A stretch of DNA of 64,000 nucleotides, taken from Gammaproteobacteria bacterium (GTDB lineage Bacteria > Pseudomonadota > Gammaproteobacteria > JAABTG01). Below the pieces are notes generated by a model. It saw nothing but the letters and a program-made list of their open reading frames with translations, did no database searches and was not told where the DNA came from. Shown piece by piece: positions 1 through 8,474 of the stretch. The stretch's first letter is position 1. Each line of letters starts with the position of its first letter. The position numbers and the translations under genes are program-made. Location of the stretch: NCBI GenBank assembly GCA_034522055.1, contig JAXHLS010000002.1:1550001-1614000 (forward strand), read 5' to 3'.

Positions 1-532
1 GCTGGATGTCCAGCACCGAGATGGGATCCACGCCGGCGAAGGGCTCGTCGAACAGCACGAAGCGCGGCTCCGCCGCCAGGGAGCGGGCGATCTCCACGCG
101 CCGGCGCTCGCCGCCCGACAGGCTCATGCCCCTGGCCTCTCGCAGGTGGGCCACGTGGAGTTCCCGCAGCAACCCCTCGAGCCGGCGCTGCCGCTGGACG
201 GTGCTGAGGTTGGGCCGGGACTCGAGGATGGCCAGGATGTTCTGCTCCACCGTGAGCTTGCGGAACACCGACGGCTCCTGGGGCAAATAGCCGAGCCCGA
301 GGCGGGCCCGCACGTGCATGGGGGCCTCCGTGAGATCGTGGTCGTTGAGGAGGATGCGGCCGCTGTCACAGGGCACGAGGCCCACGATCATGTAGAAGCT
401 GGTGGTCTTGCCCGCCCCGTTGGGGCCCAGCAGCCCTACCACCTCGCCGCTGTTGACGGTGAGGCTGACATCGCTGACCACCCGGCGGGCATGGTATTGC
501 TTGGCCAGGTGTTCGGCCTCGAGGACGCTCAT
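1..532 (-). CDS. lptB: LptB, ATPase of the LPS export ABC transporter (partial, 3' end outside window)
   Basis: Cytoplasmic ATPase that powers lipopolysaccharide extraction from the inner membrane by the LptB2FG complex. The visible 177 residues start [13 protein letters not shown] and carry a Walker A motif GPNGAGKTT near residue 38, the ABC signature LSGGERRR, and Walker [13 protein letters not shown], as in the LptB family. The ATG overlaps the lptA stop codon (ATGA), so translation is probably coupled. It is the last visible gene of the kdsD-kdsC-lptC-lptA-lptB cluster. The C-terminus lies beyond the left edge. Identification is secure from motifs and neighbours. Confidence 0.96.
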   Translation of the reverse strand, partial: MSVLEAEHLAKQYHARRVVSDVSLTVNSGEVVGLLGPNGAGKTTSFYMIVGLVPCDSGRILLNDHDLTEAPMHVRARLGLGYLPQEPSVFRKLTVEQNILAILESRPNLSTVQRQRRLEGLLRELHVAHLREARGMSLSGGERRRVEIARSLAAEPRFVLFDEPFAGVDPISVLDIQ

Positions 533-1053
533 TCTTTTTTGTCGCCGTCCCCTTTCTTGCCCGGCTGGAAGGTGATGCGCACGCGCTTGTCCTTCTCCTT
601 GGAGCCGCGGGCGGTGACGCGATGCAGCTTGGTGTTGTAGGTGATCTTATCGCCCGAGAACCTGTCCTTGCCCTGGTTGATGACGGCCTCGGTCTTGAGA
701 TTGAGGAGGTCCTGGGGCTCCAGGTACTCCATGAACTTCGCGTTGGCCCGGATGTATTCTTCCGCATCGTCCGGCAGCTGGCGGAACTCCGCGGGATTGC
801 CGAAGGCGGTGACGCGTTGCAGGGCCTTGTCGTCGTCCATGTACACGGTGAGCTTGTCGGCGAGGATACGGATGGAGCCCTGGGTCACCACCACCTCCCC
901 TTCGTAGACCGCCACGCCTTCCGTGTCGTCCATCACGGCGTTATCCGCCTCGATGTTCACGGGCTGATCGCCGTCCGATTCCAGGGCCCCGGCGGCCAGG
1001 GGCAGCAGCAGGGCGGCGATGAGCAGGGCTTCAATCGGTCTTCTTGGGATCAT
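529..1053 (-). CDS. lptA: LptA, periplasmic LPS-bridge protein
   Basis: Periplasmic beta-jellyroll protein that forms the bridge carrying LPS from LptC to the outer-membrane LptDE complex. The 174-residue product begins with a hydrophobic signal peptide (residues 8-23, ending near AGALE). It continues with the OstA-like pattern: [13 protein letters not shown], then a [20 protein letters not shown]-type strand and [11 protein letters not shown]. The start lies 22 bases inside the end of lptC, and the stop overlaps the lptB start. Length and order match the family. The very polar C-terminal tail (KKGDGDKKE) is typical. Confidence 0.94.
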   Translation of the reverse strand: MIPRRPIEALLIAALLLPLAAGALESDGDQPVNIEADNAVMDDTEGVAVYEGEVVVTQGSIRILADKLTVYMDDDKALQRVTAFGNPAEFRQLPDDAEEYIRANAKFMEYLEPQDLLNLKTEAVINQGKDRFSGDKITYNTKLHRVTARGSKEKDKRVRITFQPGKKGDGDKKE

Positions 1054-1600
1054 AGGTGGTCTGCACTTGGCTGATGAGTTCGAGGCGGTTCCCCGCCATC
1101 CAGGCCTTCAGGCCGACGCTCCTGGACTCCCCGGAGGGCGTACGGATGAGGGCGGTGTCGCCGGTTTCCGCATAATCCTCGTCATTGTATATGGTGAGGT
1201 TGCTGGTCAACACCTCGAGGCGCCGCCGGCCCTCGTGGTCATCCTCCCAGATATAGACCCGGCCCTGGAGGATTATGACACTCTGATCGGCCGACACCCA
1301 TCCCCGCTCGGAGCGCACCTGGGTGGGGGTGTCGTCGTCGCCATGGACCAGCACATGGGGCTCCTCCAGCTCGTGGGTATCCGTATCGGGGTAGTGCACC
1401 ATGCGCTTCGCGCGCAGCTCCTCGGCCGGCACGCCATCGGCGTCCATGCCGACTCTGACAAAGTCATTGAGGAAAAGGTCCGGATCGTGGCGCAATGCGG
1501 GATCATCCGGCTCCGGCACCTCGGTGAGGCGCTGCATCAGCCAGCCGCTGGCCACGGCCAACAGCAGCATCAGGAGGGCCGGGGCCCAACGGGCGATCAT
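1031..1600 (-). CDS. lptC: LptC, inner-membrane anchored LPS transport protein
   Basis: Bitopic inner-membrane protein that receives LPS from LptBFG and hands it to LptA. I chose the start at 1600 (MIARWAPALLMLLL) because it overlaps the kdsC stop as ATGA and places one transmembrane helix at residues 4-22. A longer upstream extension is open but has no membrane or family character. The 189-residue product has the LptC periplasmic domain, with strands ending in ETGDTALIRTPSGESRSVGL. Sequence similarity in this family is low, so position between kdsC and lptA contributes to the call. Confidence 0.9.
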   Translation of the reverse strand: MIARWAPALLMLLLAVASGWLMQRLTEVPEPDDPALRHDPDLFLNDFVRVGMDADGVPAEELRAKRMVHYPDTDTHELEEPHVLVHGDDDTPTQVRSERGWVSADQSVIILQGRVYIWEDDHEGRRRLEVLTSNLTIYNDEDYAETGDTALIRTPSGESRSVGLKAWMAGNRLELISQVQTTYDPKKTD

Positions 1601-2121
1601 TCCAGATAGCGGGCCAGGGTGGCGTCGAGGACGCCGTGGCCCTCCATGACCAGCTCGCACACGTCCCGCCCCGCACCGCGCCCGCCGGCGTGGGGCGTCT
1701 GCCAGTGGGCGTGCCGGGCCACCAGGGGATGGGCATCGGCCACGGCGATGGCCAGCCCCACCCGCAGGATGATCGGCAGATCCACCACGTCATCCCCGAC
1801 GTAGGCCACCTGGTCCGCCGCGATGCCGAGCCGCTCCAGCAGGTCCTGGAAGGCCGGCAGCTTGTCCAGCTGGCCCTGGTAGACATAGTGGATACCCAGG
1901 GAGGTCATGCGATGCTTTACCACCTCGGAGGTACGACCGGTGATGACGCCGATGTCTACGCCGCTGGATTGCAGCATCTTCATGCCGTGGCCGTCCCGGG
2001 AATGGAACGCCTTGTACTCCTGACCGTCGTCCCCCAGGTACAGGGAGCCGTCCGTCAGCACCCCGTCCACATCGAATACCACCAGCTTGACCTTGGCGGC
2101 CTTTTCGAGCACGTCACGCAT
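1597..2121 (-). CDS. kdsC: KdsC, 3-deoxy-D-manno-octulosonate 8-phosphate phosphatase
   Basis: HAD-superfamily phosphatase that removes phosphate from Kdo-8-phosphate in the cytoplasm, the last step before CMP activation of Kdo. The 174-residue product carries HAD motif I FDVDGVLTDG (about residues 15-24), motif II in GVITGRTS, and motif IV YVGDDVVDLP. There is no cap domain, as expected for the short C0-type KdsC subfamily. It overlaps lptC by four bases. It is separated from kdsD by a 199-bp repeat element at 2186-2384, so kdsD and kdsC are probably co-transcribed through the repeat. Confidence 0.95.
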   Translation of the reverse strand: MRDVLEKAAKVKLVVFDVDGVLTDGSLYLGDDGQEYKAFHSRDGHGMKMLQSSGVDIGVITGRTSEVVKHRMTSLGIHYVYQGQLDKLPAFQDLLERLGIAADQVAYVGDDVVDLPIILRVGLAIAVADAHPLVARHAHWQTPHAGGRGAGRDVCELVMEGHGVLDATLARYLE

Positions 2122-2185
2122 ATGTCCCGCTCCCTGTCGATAAAAATTCTGTTGATCTCACGGAGGAATCAACCGCCATCAGCTA

Positions 2186-2384
2186 AACTCTCATGGCGAT
2201 ACGCGCCACCCGAAATGATGAAAGAGGAGCGCGTATCGCCATGTTCGTTCCCTCACCCCATCCCTGTACTCCGGGCATCCTGCCCTTCGCCCTGCGGGCC
2301 GCGCCAAGGCGCGTTCAAATCCGTTCCCGACGGATTTGTCCCAGAGGGAGAGGGGGAGTTCGTGCTTCGCGACTTTCACGTTAA
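2186..2384 (+). repeat. 199-bp interspersed repeat, copy 1 (family A)
   Basis: Between kdsC and kdsD lies a 199-bp element that is nearly identical to 50595-50793 and partly to 31441-31560 (opposite strand). It begins AACTCTCATGGCGATACGCG. Arms CATGGCGATACGCG (2192-2205) and CGCGTATCGCCATG (2230-2243) form a 14-bp perfect hairpin around a 24-bp loop (2206-2229). The remaining part holds a second hairpin (AAATCCGT / ACGGATTT) and a purine-rich tract AGAGGGAGAGGGGGAG. It ends ACTTTCACGTTAA, nine bases before the kdsD stop. No protein is credible here. It resembles non-autonomous palindromic intergenic repeats. Confidence 0.88.
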
Positions 2385-2394
2385 CTCCTCGGCA

Positions 2395-3366
2395 TCACAG
2401 GACCCCGGCGCGCAGCAGGTCGTGCATATTGAGGGCGCCGATGAGGTGGCCATCTGCGTCCACCACCAGCAGGGCGTTGATCTTGCGGCGGTCCATGATC
2501 TCCAGGCCCTCGGCCGCCAGCAGATTAGGCGGCACGGTCTTGGGGTCCCGGGTCATCACCTCGCCGATGGCCACGGCATGCACGTCCACCCGGTGGTCGA
2601 GGACGCGCCGCAGGTCGCCATCGGTGAAGACGCCTGCCACGCCGTCGTCTGCATCCACCACGGCGGTCATACCGAGGCCCTTGCGGCTCATCTCCACCAG
2701 GGCCTCGCTGATGCGCACATCCGCGCTCACCCGCGGCACCCCATCGCCACGGTGCATGATATCCGAGATATGCAGCAACAGGCGCCGCCCCAGGGTGCCG
2801 CCGGGATGGGAGCGGGCGAAGTCCTCGGCGCTGAAGCCCCGGGCCTCCAGCATGGCCACCGCCAGGGCGTCCCCCATGGCCAGGGCCGCGGTGGTGCTCG
2901 AGGTGGGCGCCAGTCCCAGCGGGCAGGCCTCCTTGGTCACGCTGACGTCGAGATGGACATCGGCCTCGGTGGCGAGGCGCGAGGCGGGGTTGCCGGTCAT
3001 GGCGATGAGGGGCACGCCGAGGCGCTTGATGATGGGAATGATGGTGATGAGTTCGTCCGTCTCGCCCGAATTCGACAGCGCCAGCACCACGTCGCCGGCG
3101 GTGATCATGCCGAGGTCACCGTGGCTCGCCTCGCCCGGGTGAACGAAGAACGCCGGCGTGCCGGTGCTGGCCAGGGTGGCCGCGATCTTGCCGCCCACAT
3201 GGCCCGACTTGCCCATGCCCGTCACCACCACCCGGCCCCGGCAGGCGAGCATGTACTCACAGGCGCCGGTGAATCCGCCGTCGATGCGCTCGCACAGGGC
3301 CGCCACCGCCGCCGCCTCCATCTCCAGCACGGCCACCCCCAGGGCCTTGAGGGCCTCCTTGTTCAT
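2395..3366 (-). CDS. kdsD: KdsD, arabinose-5-phosphate isomerase (SIS + two CBS domains)
   Basis: Interconverts ribulose-5-phosphate and arabinose-5-phosphate, the first committed step of Kdo synthesis. The 323-residue product has an N-terminal SIS domain (VVTGMGKSGHVGGKIAATL, then ALSNSGETDELI). Two CBS domains follow: from about residue 200 (ISDIMHRGDGVPRV) and from about 265 (VMTRDPKTVPPN). Length matches E. coli KdsD/KpsF. The start codon directly follows the yrbG stop, so both belong to one transcript with the downstream kdsC-lpt genes. Confidence 0.95.
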   Translation of the reverse strand: MNKEALKALGVAVLEMEAAAVAALCERIDGGFTGACEYMLACRGRVVVTGMGKSGHVGGKIAATLASTGTPAFFVHPGEASHGDLGMITAGDVVLALSNSGETDELITIIPIIKRLGVPLIAMTGNPASRLATEADVHLDVSVTKEACPLGLAPTSSTTAALAMGDALAVAMLEARGFSAEDFARSHPGGTLGRRLLLHISDIMHRGDGVPRVSADVRISEALVEMSRKGLGMTAVVDADDGVAGVFTDGDLRRVLDHRVDVHAVAIGEVMTRDPKTVPPNLLAAEGLEIMDRRKINALLVVDADGHLIGALNMHDLLRAGVL

Positions 3367-4335
3367 TTATATGCCCGTGAGGTAGAGCAGGTACTCATAG
3401 CCGAAGAATCCCGCCAGCAGAATGAAGCCCTCGAAGCGATTGATGCGCCGCTTGTTGCCCCGGAAGCCATAGGCCATGGCGAACAGCAATGCCGTCATGA
3501 ACAGCATCACCGGATAGTCCCGCAACAGGATCTCGTCGGCTATGGGGCCGGGGGCCAACAGCCCCGGCATGGCCAGCACCGGCAGCAGGTTGAACATATT
3601 GGACCCGATTATGTTGCCCAAGGCCAAATCCGGCTGGCCCTTGAGGGCGCTGGCCACCGAGGCCGCCAATTCCGGCAGGCTGGTACCCACGGCGACGATG
3701 GTCAGGCCGATGAGCACGTCGCTGACCCCCAGGGTGGTGGCGATGTTCACCGCCCCCCATACCACCATGCGGGAGGCGATGAGCAGGAGCACCAGCCCCA
3801 CCAGGGCATGGCCCAGGGCCCTGGGCGCGGTGAGGGTGGTGGGTATCTCCGCCGTGAGTTCCGCCGTCAGGGGGTCGGGCTCCCGGGAGCGCAGGCCGAT
3901 GCGGGTGGCCCAGGCCAGCAGAATCACCGTCGCCGCTACCAGCACCAGGCCATCTCCGCGGCTGAGGTCGCGGTCCAGCATCAGCAGCAGGGCGAGGATC
4001 ATGACCGCCGCCATGGCGGGGAACTCCCGTTTCAGGATGGCCGAGCTGACGGTGATGGGCATCACCACGATGGTGACGCCGAGCACCAGGGCGATGTTGG
4101 CGATGTTGGAACCCACGGCATTGCCGAAAGCCAGGCCCGGGTTGCCGTCCAGGGAGGCAATGGCGGACACCAGCATCTCGGGGGCGGAGGTGCCCATACC
4201 CACCACGGTGAGACCGATGATGAGAGGCGAGATGCCGAAGGCGTTGGCCAGCCCCGCCGCACCGTAGACGAAGCGGTCGGCACTCCACACCAGCAGGGCG
4301 ATGCCTGCCACGACGATGGCCAGATTGAAAAGCAT
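3367..4335 (-). CDS. YrbG-type sodium/calcium exchanger family membrane protein
   Basis: Inner-membrane cation/Ca2+ antiporter of the CaCA family. The 322-residue product has two inverted halves of about five hydrophobic helices. Each half carries the alpha-repeat signature: GMGTSAPEMLVSA with GNAVGSNIANI in the first half, and AVGTSLPELAASV with GNIIGSNMFN in the second. A short polar cytoplasmic loop separates the halves (about residues 145-175). In E. coli yrbG heads the same kdsD-kdsC-lpt cluster. The physiological substrate is not established from sequence. It is divergent from amgK across a short gap that should hold promoters for both. Confidence 0.93.
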   Translation of the reverse strand: MLFNLAIVVAGIALLVWSADRFVYGAAGLANAFGISPLIIGLTVVGMGTSAPEMLVSAIASLDGNPGLAFGNAVGSNIANIALVLGVTIVVMPITVSSAILKREFPAMAAVMILALLLMLDRDLSRGDGLVLVAATVILLAWATRIGLRSREPDPLTAELTAEIPTTLTAPRALGHALVGLVLLLIASRMVVWGAVNIATTLGVSDVLIGLTIVAVGTSLPELAASVASALKGQPDLALGNIIGSNMFNLLPVLAMPGLLAPGPIADEILLRDYPVMLFMTALLFAMAYGFRGNKRRINRFEGFILLAGFFGYEYLLYLTGI

Positions 4336-4499
4336 GGGCGCGAACTGACCTATGGATTAACAGAATTAACGAAACCGGCTATGCTGCCCGCGGCTGGCCT
4401 GGGGCCCGTGCCAGTCGCAGGGGCACGGGCAAACCGTTGTGTCGAGAACCTCCGAGGCAGGGCGATATTATCAGAAACTCCGCTGGCACCGATGGTGGC

Positions 4500-5501
4500 G
4501 TGACGCCCGCCCGGCCAGCCGCCGCCAATGAGCTGGAGGCCTGGACCCGCGGCGTCCTGGGATCGGCGCGGCCCTGGCTGGAGCCCATCGCCGGGGATGC
4601 CGGCACGCGGCTCTATTTCCGGGTCCACGGCTGGCACGGCGAGGCCCTGCTGGTCATGTACGCCCCCGATCAAGCCGACGCCCTGGGCCGCTACACGGAC
4701 ATCCGGGACCGCCTGGCGGCGGCGGGGGCACGGGTACCCACCATTCGGGCCGGGGATGCCGCGGCGGGCTGCCTCGTCATCTCCGACCTCGGCACCACCC
4801 ATTATCTGGACGTCCTCGACGCCACTCGTGCGCCGTCCCTCTACGCTGCGGCCCTGGACACCCTCCTGGGGCTTCAGCGGAATGCGGCCACGGCCGGCCT
4901 GCCCCCCTACGATGAGGCCCTGCTGCGCCGGGAACTCGGGATCTTCCGCGAGTGGTACCTCGCGGTCCATTTGCAACGACACCTCAGTCGCGCCGAGGAA
5001 GCCGCCTGGAACACCCAATGCGACCTTCTGGTGGCCAACGCCCTGGCCCAGCCCGTCGCCTTCACCCACCGGGATTATCACTCCCGCAACCTCATGTACC
5101 TGGACGAGGGCGGGCCGGGGGTGCTGGACTTCCAGGACGCCGTGCTGGGACCCGTGACCTACGACCTCGCGAGTCTGCTGCTGGACTGCTACGTGGCCTG
5201 GCCCCGGCCCCGGGTGCGGCAATGGGCCCTCGACTATCGCGACCGCCTCGCGACGGCGGGCGTGCTGGACCCCGCAGACGACGGCGTCTTCCTGCGCTGG
5301 TTCGTCCTCATGGCCACCCAGCGCCATCTCAAGGCCATGGGCATCTTCGCCCGCCTCCACCACCGCGACGGCAAGTCGGGCTACCTGGGGGACATCCCGC
5401 GCACCGCCGGCTATATCCGGGCCGCCGCCCTGGAGTACCCGGAGCTCGCCCCCCTGGTGCCGTGGCTCGGGGATCCCTCCGCCGTCCCGGCCCAACCATG
5501 A
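4500..5501 (+). CDS. amgK: AmgK, anomeric MurNAc/GlcNAc kinase
   Basis: Cytoplasmic kinase of the aminoglycoside-phosphotransferase fold. It phosphorylates the anomeric C1 of recycled N-acetylmuramate, feeding MurU in the peptidoglycan salvage route known from Pseudomonas. The Brenner motif reads FTHRDYHSRNLMYL, with the metal-binding motif VLDFQDAVLGPVTYDLASLL. The start is uncertain: I chose GTG at 4500 (333 residues), where family similarity begins; a TTG at 4437 would add 21 residues and neither has a clear ribosome binding site. The stop overlaps the murU start (ATGA), which supports the pairing. Confidence 0.9.
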   Translation: MTPARPAAANELEAWTRGVLGSARPWLEPIAGDAGTRLYFRVHGWHGEALLVMYAPDQADALGRYTDIRDRLAAAGARVPTIRAGDAAAGCLVISDLGTTHYLDVLDATRAPSLYAAALDTLLGLQRNAATAGLPPYDEALLRRELGIFREWYLAVHLQRHLSRAEEAAWNTQCDLLVANALAQPVAFTHRDYHSRNLMYLDEGGPGVLDFQDAVLGPVTYDLASLLLDCYVAWPRPRVRQWALDYRDRLATAGVLDPADDGVFLRWFVLMATQRHLKAMGIFARLHHRDGKSGYLGDIPRTAGYIRAAALEYPELAPLVPWLGDPSAVPAQP

Positions 5502-6175
5502 CCCGGGCCGCCATGATCCTGGCCGCCGGCCGCGGCGAGCGCCTGCGCCCCTTGACGGACAGGCTGCCCAAACCCCTGGTGGAGGCCGGCGGCGAAACCC
5601 TCATCGGCCGCCACGTGCGGTGCCTGGCCAGTGCGGGCTACGGACGTCTGGTGATCAACACCGCCCACCTCGGACATCTTATCGAAAAGGCCCTCGGTGA
5701 CGGCCGCGGCTGGGGCGTGGACATCGTCTATTCTCGCGAGGACGGCACGGCGCTCGACACCGGCGGCGGCATCCTCAATGCCCTCGAGCTGATGGGCGGG
5801 GGCCCATTCCCGGTGGTCAACGGCGACATCTGGACCGACTATCCCTTCGAGCGCATGGCCCTGGCGCCGGCGGATCTGGCCCACCTGGTGCTGGTGCCCA
5901 ACCCCGACCACAACACCGCCGGCGACTTCGCCCTGGCGGCGGGACGGGTGACGGATTGGGTAAGCGGAGAGGCCCCCGGCGCCCTCACCTTCAGCGGCAT
6001 CGGCATCTACCACCCGGACCTGTTCCAAGGTTGCGAACCCGGGATCTTCCCCCTCGCGCCCCTGCTGCGCGACGCCGCGGCCCGCGGCCGGGTGAGCGGC
6101 GAATGCTACGCCGGGGCGTGGACCGACGTGGGCACCGTCGCACGGCTGGAGGAGCTGAGGCGGAGAGTGGGCTGA
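5498..6175 (+). CDS. murU: MurU, MurNAc-1-phosphate uridylyltransferase
   Basis: Nucleotidyltransferase that converts MurNAc-alpha-1-phosphate and UTP to UDP-MurNAc, bypassing de novo UDP-MurNAc synthesis in peptidoglycan recycling. The 225-residue product starts MTRAAMILAAGRGERLRPLT, the sugar-nucleotidyltransferase signature, followed by PKPLVE. It contains a VVNGDIWTD metal site near residue 108 and a C-terminal GAWTDVGT motif. The start overlaps the amgK stop. Similarity to glucose-1-phosphate thymidylyltransferases is expected, but the short length and the amgK partner point to MurU. Confidence 0.92.
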   Translation: MTRAAMILAAGRGERLRPLTDRLPKPLVEAGGETLIGRHVRCLASAGYGRLVINTAHLGHLIEKALGDGRGWGVDIVYSREDGTALDTGGGILNALELMGGGPFPVVNGDIWTDYPFERMALAPADLAHLVLVPNPDHNTAGDFALAAGRVTDWVSGEAPGALTFSGIGIYHPDLFQGCEPGIFPLAPLLRDAAARGRVSGECYAGAWTDVGTVARLEELRRRVG

Positions 6176-6572
6176 GGGAAAGGGAAAGGGGAAATGGGAA
6201 AGGCCCGGTGTGGTGGTTGCGAAGAGTAACGGACCTACGGAAAAAATTGTTTTTAACCATGAAATACGCGAAAGGACGCGAAAAAAGAACAAGTTATATG
6301 GAAATCCATTCGGGTGGCTGACTAAGGATCGAGACGGCTGGCGTCAAAATAGTCATCTGGACAACCTTCATTTCCGATGTGGCGCACCTCGCCCCCAACC
6401 GGTCACCGCGGTGGCGAGCTTATGAAGCGGAGCTGAAAATCTCAAGCCACCACCGAAGCTTTTCCCTTTTCCCTTTTCCCATTTTCGCGTCCTTTCGCGT
6501 CCTTTCGCGTATTTCGTGGTTCCCGCTTTGTTTTGTGTAACCCCGAGCTCCCGGCAAGGCAACGCACAAACG
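6176..6572. repeat. Intergenic stretch made of inverted short repeats
   Basis: No gene is supported in these 397 bases. The left edge has GGGAAA-rich runs and a GTGGTGG box (6177-6216), mirrored by CCACCACC and CCCTTTTCCC runs at 6454-6484. Inside, AACCATGAAATACGCGAAAG (6258-6277) faces TTTCGCGTATTTCGTGGTT (6506-6524). That is an inverted pair of the family-B repeat also found near 8.3, 11.3 and 61.4 kb. A GTAGGTCCGTTACTC box (minus strand, near 6223-6239) resembles the family-C hairpin. The layout suggests a foldback non-autonomous element. Confidence 0.6.
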
Positions 6573-6596
6573 AAAAATGCGGGCCGTGGCCCGCAT
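6573..6596 (-). terminator. Rho-independent terminator of the ComEA-like gene
   Basis: On the minus strand the sequence ATGCGGGCC-acg-GGCCCGCAT forms a strong hairpin (6577-6596) followed by TTTTTCG. It lies 21 bases after the stop of the helix-hairpin-helix protein gene. It fits a factor-independent terminator for that gene. Confidence 0.8.
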
Positions 6597-6617
6597 CAAG
6601 TACGCCTTGGGGCCCCC

Positions 6618-6881
6618 CTATTCGGTGGTCAGCTTGGCGCGGTTCTGCTCCAGGGTCTTGGCACCGATGCCCTTGATCGCCGCCAACTCGTCCACGGACT
6701 TGAAGGGTCCATGGGCATCCCGGTAGGCGACGATGGCGCTGGCCTTCTGCATCCCCACCCCCTTGATGGCCTCGGCGATGGCCTCGGCGCTGGCGGTGTT
6801 GATGTTCACCGGACCGAGGGCAAGGACCATGGAAGGCAGGACGAGGGCGAGGGATAGAATGGCACTCCTTAGAATCTTCAT
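6618..6881 (-). CDS. ComEA-like secreted helix-hairpin-helix protein
   Basis: Small 87-residue protein with a signal peptide (MKILRSAILSLALVLPSMVLA) followed by a single helix-hairpin-helix domain: VNINTASAEAIAEAIKGVG, then ELAAIKGIGAKTLEQNRAKL. ComEA-type proteins bind DNA non-specifically in the periplasm during natural uptake. Many gammaproteobacterial short versions have no proven uptake role. A GGAGATCG ribosome binding site precedes the ATG. It stands alone, with its own terminator and repeats on both sides. Confidence 0.88.
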   Translation of the reverse strand: MKILRSAILSLALVLPSMVLALGPVNINTASAEAIAEAIKGVGMQKASAIVAYRDAHGPFKSVDELAAIKGIGAKTLEQNRAKLTTE

Positions 6882-7029
6882 GATTCACGATCTCCTTTGA
6901 TTGGAAGTTCCGTTTAGCTGTCGTCTCCGACGACGCGTAAAGCGTAGGCCAAAACGACCGGCAATTGAACCCTTGCGGACGAACACGAGGACACTAACCG
7001 GGCCACGATGGCCCCTTCGCGCTCAAGGG

Positions 7030-7137
7030 CGCCCTACCAGAGCCTGGTCACCGCCTCGGCCAGGCGCCTGATCTCCTCCTGGAACTCCGGCGGCCCGTAA
7101 CCGATGGCCTACTGGTCAACCGCGTAGCCCTCCGGGG
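7030..7137 (-). pseudogene. Possible remnant of a gene end
   Basis: On the minus strand immediately after the coiled-coil gene, one frame reads EGYAVDQ, stop, AIGYGPPEFQEEIRRLAEAV, TRLW, stop. The amphipathic protein-like character either side of an in-frame TAG suggests a decayed C-terminus. I do not recognise the family, and chance is a real alternative in DNA of this composition. Confidence 0.25.
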
Positions 7138-7572
7138 TCAGCCGGCCTTGAGGATCCCCACCACCAGGCCGCCTACGGCCAGGGTGGTGGCGAAGGACCA
7201 CACCATGAAGCGGTCCATGCGGCGGGTGAGTTGGTCGAAACGGGAATCGACCTGTTGGAAGCGTCCGATCATCTCCTCGAAGCGCTTATCGACCTGCTCG
7301 AAGCGCTTATCGACCTGCTCGAAGCGCTTTTCCACCTGCTCGAAGCGCTTGTCGACCTGCTCGAAGCGCTTTTCCATCAGCGCAAACCCCTGCTGCATCA
7401 GCTCCCGCTGGTGCCGGAGTTCCTCCTCCACCCGCACCACCCGTTCCCGTAACTCCGGGTCGAAGCCGCCACTGACACGTCCGAAGCCCCCCTCGGCGAG
7501 CCAGTCCACCACGTGGTGCTTGATGTAGTCTATGTCTTCCTGGGCCAGTGCCACTGCCGCTCTCCCATCCAT
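7138..7572 (-). CDS. Coiled-coil protein with C-terminal membrane helix
   Basis: 144-residue protein of unknown function. After a 50-residue N-terminal part (IDYIKHHVVDWLAEGGFGRV) it carries a long heptad array with repeats of RFEQVDK/RFEQVEK (about residues 68-105), then RFQQVDSRFDQLTRRMDRF. One hydrophobic helix (about 122-142, WSFATTLAVGGLVVGILKAG) ends the protein. The heptads are encoded by near-identical 21-base DNA repeats (7265-7380), so the array length can change by slippage. Similar coiled-coil-plus-anchor proteins occur beside Uma2 genes. Here a Uma2 gene lies 85 bases upstream on the same strand, so the two may be co-transcribed. Confidence 0.7.
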   Translation of the reverse strand: MDGRAAVALAQEDIDYIKHHVVDWLAEGGFGRVSGGFDPELRERVVRVEEELRHQRELMQQGFALMEKRFEQVDKRFEQVEKRFEQVDKRFEQVDKRFEEMIGRFQQVDSRFDQLTRRMDRFMVWSFATTLAVGGLVVGILKAG

Positions 7573-7657
7573 GAATTTGCTGCAAGTCTAATGGGAGGAA
7601 GGGAAAAATACAGCCCGGCCCGGTGAGGGCTGTCCTGAACTGATAGGCCGGGAGCAC

Positions 7658-8215
7658 TCAGGGCAGGAGGTCCGCCACCGCCACGGGGGCGCCTTCCCAG
7701 GCCAAGGGGGCGATGGTGGCCCCGGCCTTCAACTCCCGGCGCTCTTCGTAGGCCTCTCCCCGCGGGCTGCGGTGAACCTCCAGGGCCACCTCGGCGAGAT
7801 TGACGATCCAGTACTCCGGGATGGTGTTGCAGGCGTAGATGCGGTGCTTGCGGGTACGATCGAGGCCGAGGCTCGACTCCGCCACCTCCACCACCAGCAG
7901 GGCCGTGGCGGGATGAGCCTTGATGTAGTCCCGGGGCACCCCTGGCACGACGCCCAGCTCTGGTTCCGGTTCCGAATGGTCATCCAGGGCCAGGGGCAAC
8001 TGAAAACGCACGTGGGCATCCTCCGGGCAGCCCTTGCGCAAGGCCTCTCCGACGAGCTGCACCACACCGGCGTGGCGGCTGCCCTGGGGCAGCATCTCTA
8101 TCACCTCTCCATCGATGAGCTGCACCCGGGTATGGGGGCCCAGGATCCCCTCATCCACCATGCGATCGTACATGTCCCGGGTCCAGCGGAAGGCTTGTGG
8201 TGCGGCGATGGTCAT
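7658..8215 (-). CDS. Uma2 family (DUF820) putative restriction-like endonuclease
   Basis: 185-residue protein of the Uma2/DUF820 family, which has a PD-(D/E)XK nuclease-like fold and unknown cellular role. Visible landmarks: N-terminal MYDRMVDEGILGPHTRVQLI followed by DGEV; SRHAGVVQLVGEAL; an acidic EPEPELGVVPG segment holding the predicted metal Asp/Glu; LLVVEVAESSLGLDRTRK with the E-x-K-like core; and IPEYWIVNL. The start at 8215 is where family similarity begins; upstream is repeat DNA. The gene sits in a repeat-laden accessory zone, consistent with horizontal acquisition. Confidence 0.85.
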   Translation of the reverse strand: MTIAAPQAFRWTRDMYDRMVDEGILGPHTRVQLIDGEVIEMLPQGSRHAGVVQLVGEALRKGCPEDAHVRFQLPLALDDHSEPEPELGVVPGVPRDYIKAHPATALLVVEVAESSLGLDRTRKHRIYACNTIPEYWIVNLAEVALEVHRSPRGEAYEERRELKAGATIAPLAWEGAPVAVADLLP

Positions 8216-8318
8216 CCCCGTGCTCCGAGGCATCCGAATGATGCGGCTACGTCTGTTGATAGCAAAAAGCCGCCACCGCGTAAAGCCGGCCGAACCCGTG
8301 TTGCCTTTGAGACAACCA

Positions 8319-8455
8319 CGAAACACACGAAACAACTCGAAAATCAGAGACGTAGGTCGGCTGCTCCTGGCAGCCGACAGGGGGCTCGGCCTCCACCCCA
8401 TGGATGCCCACGGAACCCTCTCTTTTTCGCGTCCTTTACCGCCTTTCGCGGTTAA
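8319..8455. repeat. Composite repeat module: inverted family-B ends around a family-C hairpin
   Basis: Starts ACAACCACGAAACACACGAA and ends with CGTCCTTTACCGCCTTTCGC followed by GGTTAA, an inverted pair of the family-B sequence. Between them is the hairpin GTAGGTCGGCTGCTCC-TGGCAGCCGAC (8353-8379). The same design occurs at 11257-11396 and 61371-61630. It lies upstream of the Uma2 start and may hold its promoter. I see no coding potential. Confidence 0.6.
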
Positions 8456-8474
8456 TTAATGGGTTTGCCCTAAA

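Noticed and set aside
1636-4503. A 955-codon open frame on the plus strand across kdsC, kdsD and yrbG
   Set aside because: It is antisense to three well-supported genes and has the His/Gln/Gly-rich composition expected from the complement of high-GC codons; no domain is seen.
7265-7380. Short direct repeats suggesting iterons or an array
   Set aside because: They are in-frame 21-base units of a heptad coiled coil within one gene.
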